Source of the DNA: Chloroflexota bacterium
GTDB taxonomy: Bacteria; Chloroflexota; Limnocylindria; Limnocylindrales; CSP1-4
Assembly (NCBI GenBank): GCA_021783095.1
Contig: JAJXUG010000006.1
Coordinates: 1-64,000, forward strand
Direction of reading: 5' to 3'
Length of the DNA stretch: 64,000 nucleotides
How positions within the stretch are numbered: the first letter of the stretch is position 1; each line of letters begins with the position of its first letter. Made by a program: the position numbers and the translations under genes. Below, in pieces: positions 63,878 through 64,000 of the stretch. Below the pieces are notes generated by a model, which was given only the letters and a program-made list of their open reading frames with translations, searched no databases and was not told the origin of the DNA.

Positions 63878-63915
63878 GTTACCGATAACCGTTACCGATA
63901 ACCGTTACCGGTAAC
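63878..63915. promoter_or_regulatory. Three tandem palindromic operators (LacI-type)
   Basis: GTTACCGATAAC at 63878-63889 and 63891-63902, and GTTACCGGTAAC at 63904-63915, follow each other with a 13-bp period. The third is a perfect palindrome. The pattern (GTTACC-GRTAAC) resembles operators of LacI-family sugar repressors. The repressor gene is outside the window. Confidence 0.65.
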
Positions 63916-63960
63916 CGAACCCCTCCGAGCCGTCGGCAGCCCTGACCTAGAGGATCCGCG

Positions 63961-64000
63961 ATGGGTGAGCTCCTGGTCGAGATGACGGGCATCTCGAAGT
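63961..64000 (+). CDS. Sugar ABC transporter ATP-binding protein, N-terminus only
   Basis: The last 40 nt encode the first 13 residues MGELLVEMTGISK, typical of ribose/xylose-type (RbsA/MglA) duplicated ATPases, which open with L-L-x-M-x-x-I-x-K. A promoter and three operators precede it. AGAGGATC lies 5-12 nt before the ATG as a ribosome binding site. The gene continues beyond the window, so the call rests on little sequence plus context. Confidence 0.55.
   Translation, partial: MGELLVEMTGISK

Overview
The window is about 64 kb of very GC-rich bacterial chromosome (roughly 70% GC by eye), densely packed with genes on both strands. It has no rRNA operon, CRISPR array, intact insertion sequence or prophage. 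Gene content points to a soil or freshwater Chloroflexota, or possibly an actinobacterial relative: three luciferase-like (F420-type) oxidoreductases, the SCO1664/DUF3090 pair, a homodimeric AceE, a full-length pyruvate:ferredoxin oxidoreductase, a DUF190-CBS protein, WYL regulators and a Gram-positive-style SOS box. The phylum is an inference; no marker gene here settles it.

Layout. 0.1-3 kb (minus): a flap-type exonuclease, an SRPBCC protein, a nicotinamidase-like hydrolase and an orphan OmpR-type regulator, divergent from aceE (3.2-5.9 kb). 6.3-9.8 kb: an iron permease, a broken sugar-dehydrogenase gene, DUF72, and a MarR/YceI divergent pair whose promoters share operator-like sites. 10-14.5 kb (plus): a compact run of cysteine-desulfurase-like, DDAH-like, M20 peptidase, DUF1992 and GNAT genes. 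14.6-21.5 kb: a membrane protein, a class III aminotransferase, a small zinc-ribbon gene behind an SOS-box-like palindrome, a META lipoprotein, and an ATGA-coupled AGPS-like oxidase and FGGY kinase. 22.4-33.6 kb (minus): SCO1664/DUF3090, a sulfite-oxidase-like protein, an ABC exporter with a NEW3 membrane protein, a class A PBP and LhgO. 33.6-36.9 kb: Nudix, a DnaA-box-like cluster, thymidine kinase, an LLM oxidoreductase and a 2H phosphoesterase. 37-41.5 kb: zinc-ribbon proteins with an unknown 443-residue partner, an EamA transporter and a NifX-like protein. 41.6-46.2 kb: a DHOD-like protein and PFOR. 46.5-48.8 kb: a fluoride riboswitch, a short coupled ORF, crcB, DUF190-4xCBS and Nudix. 48.9-59.4 kb: a VOC protein, an NlpC/P60 hydrolase, an MFS exporter, an NDP-forming acyl-CoA synthetase, a methyltransferase, LLM enzymes, a WYL regulator and a HAD phosphatase. 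59.4-64 kb: a rearranged segment with gene remnants, a second thymidine kinase, glnS preceded by a tRNA-Gln-like gene, a permease split by inversion, and the promoter, triple operator and first codons of a sugar ABC ATPase.

Themes. Pyruvate can be oxidised by AceE or by PFOR. Fluoride, iron and drug efflux or uptake functions are scattered through the window. Many genes have a TAnnnT hexamer 6-7 nt before the start codon and no Shine-Dalgarno sequence, which suggests leaderless transcription. Gene decay is concentrated at 7.2-7.8 kb and 59.4-63.7 kb. All calls come from reading the sequence; no database search was run.
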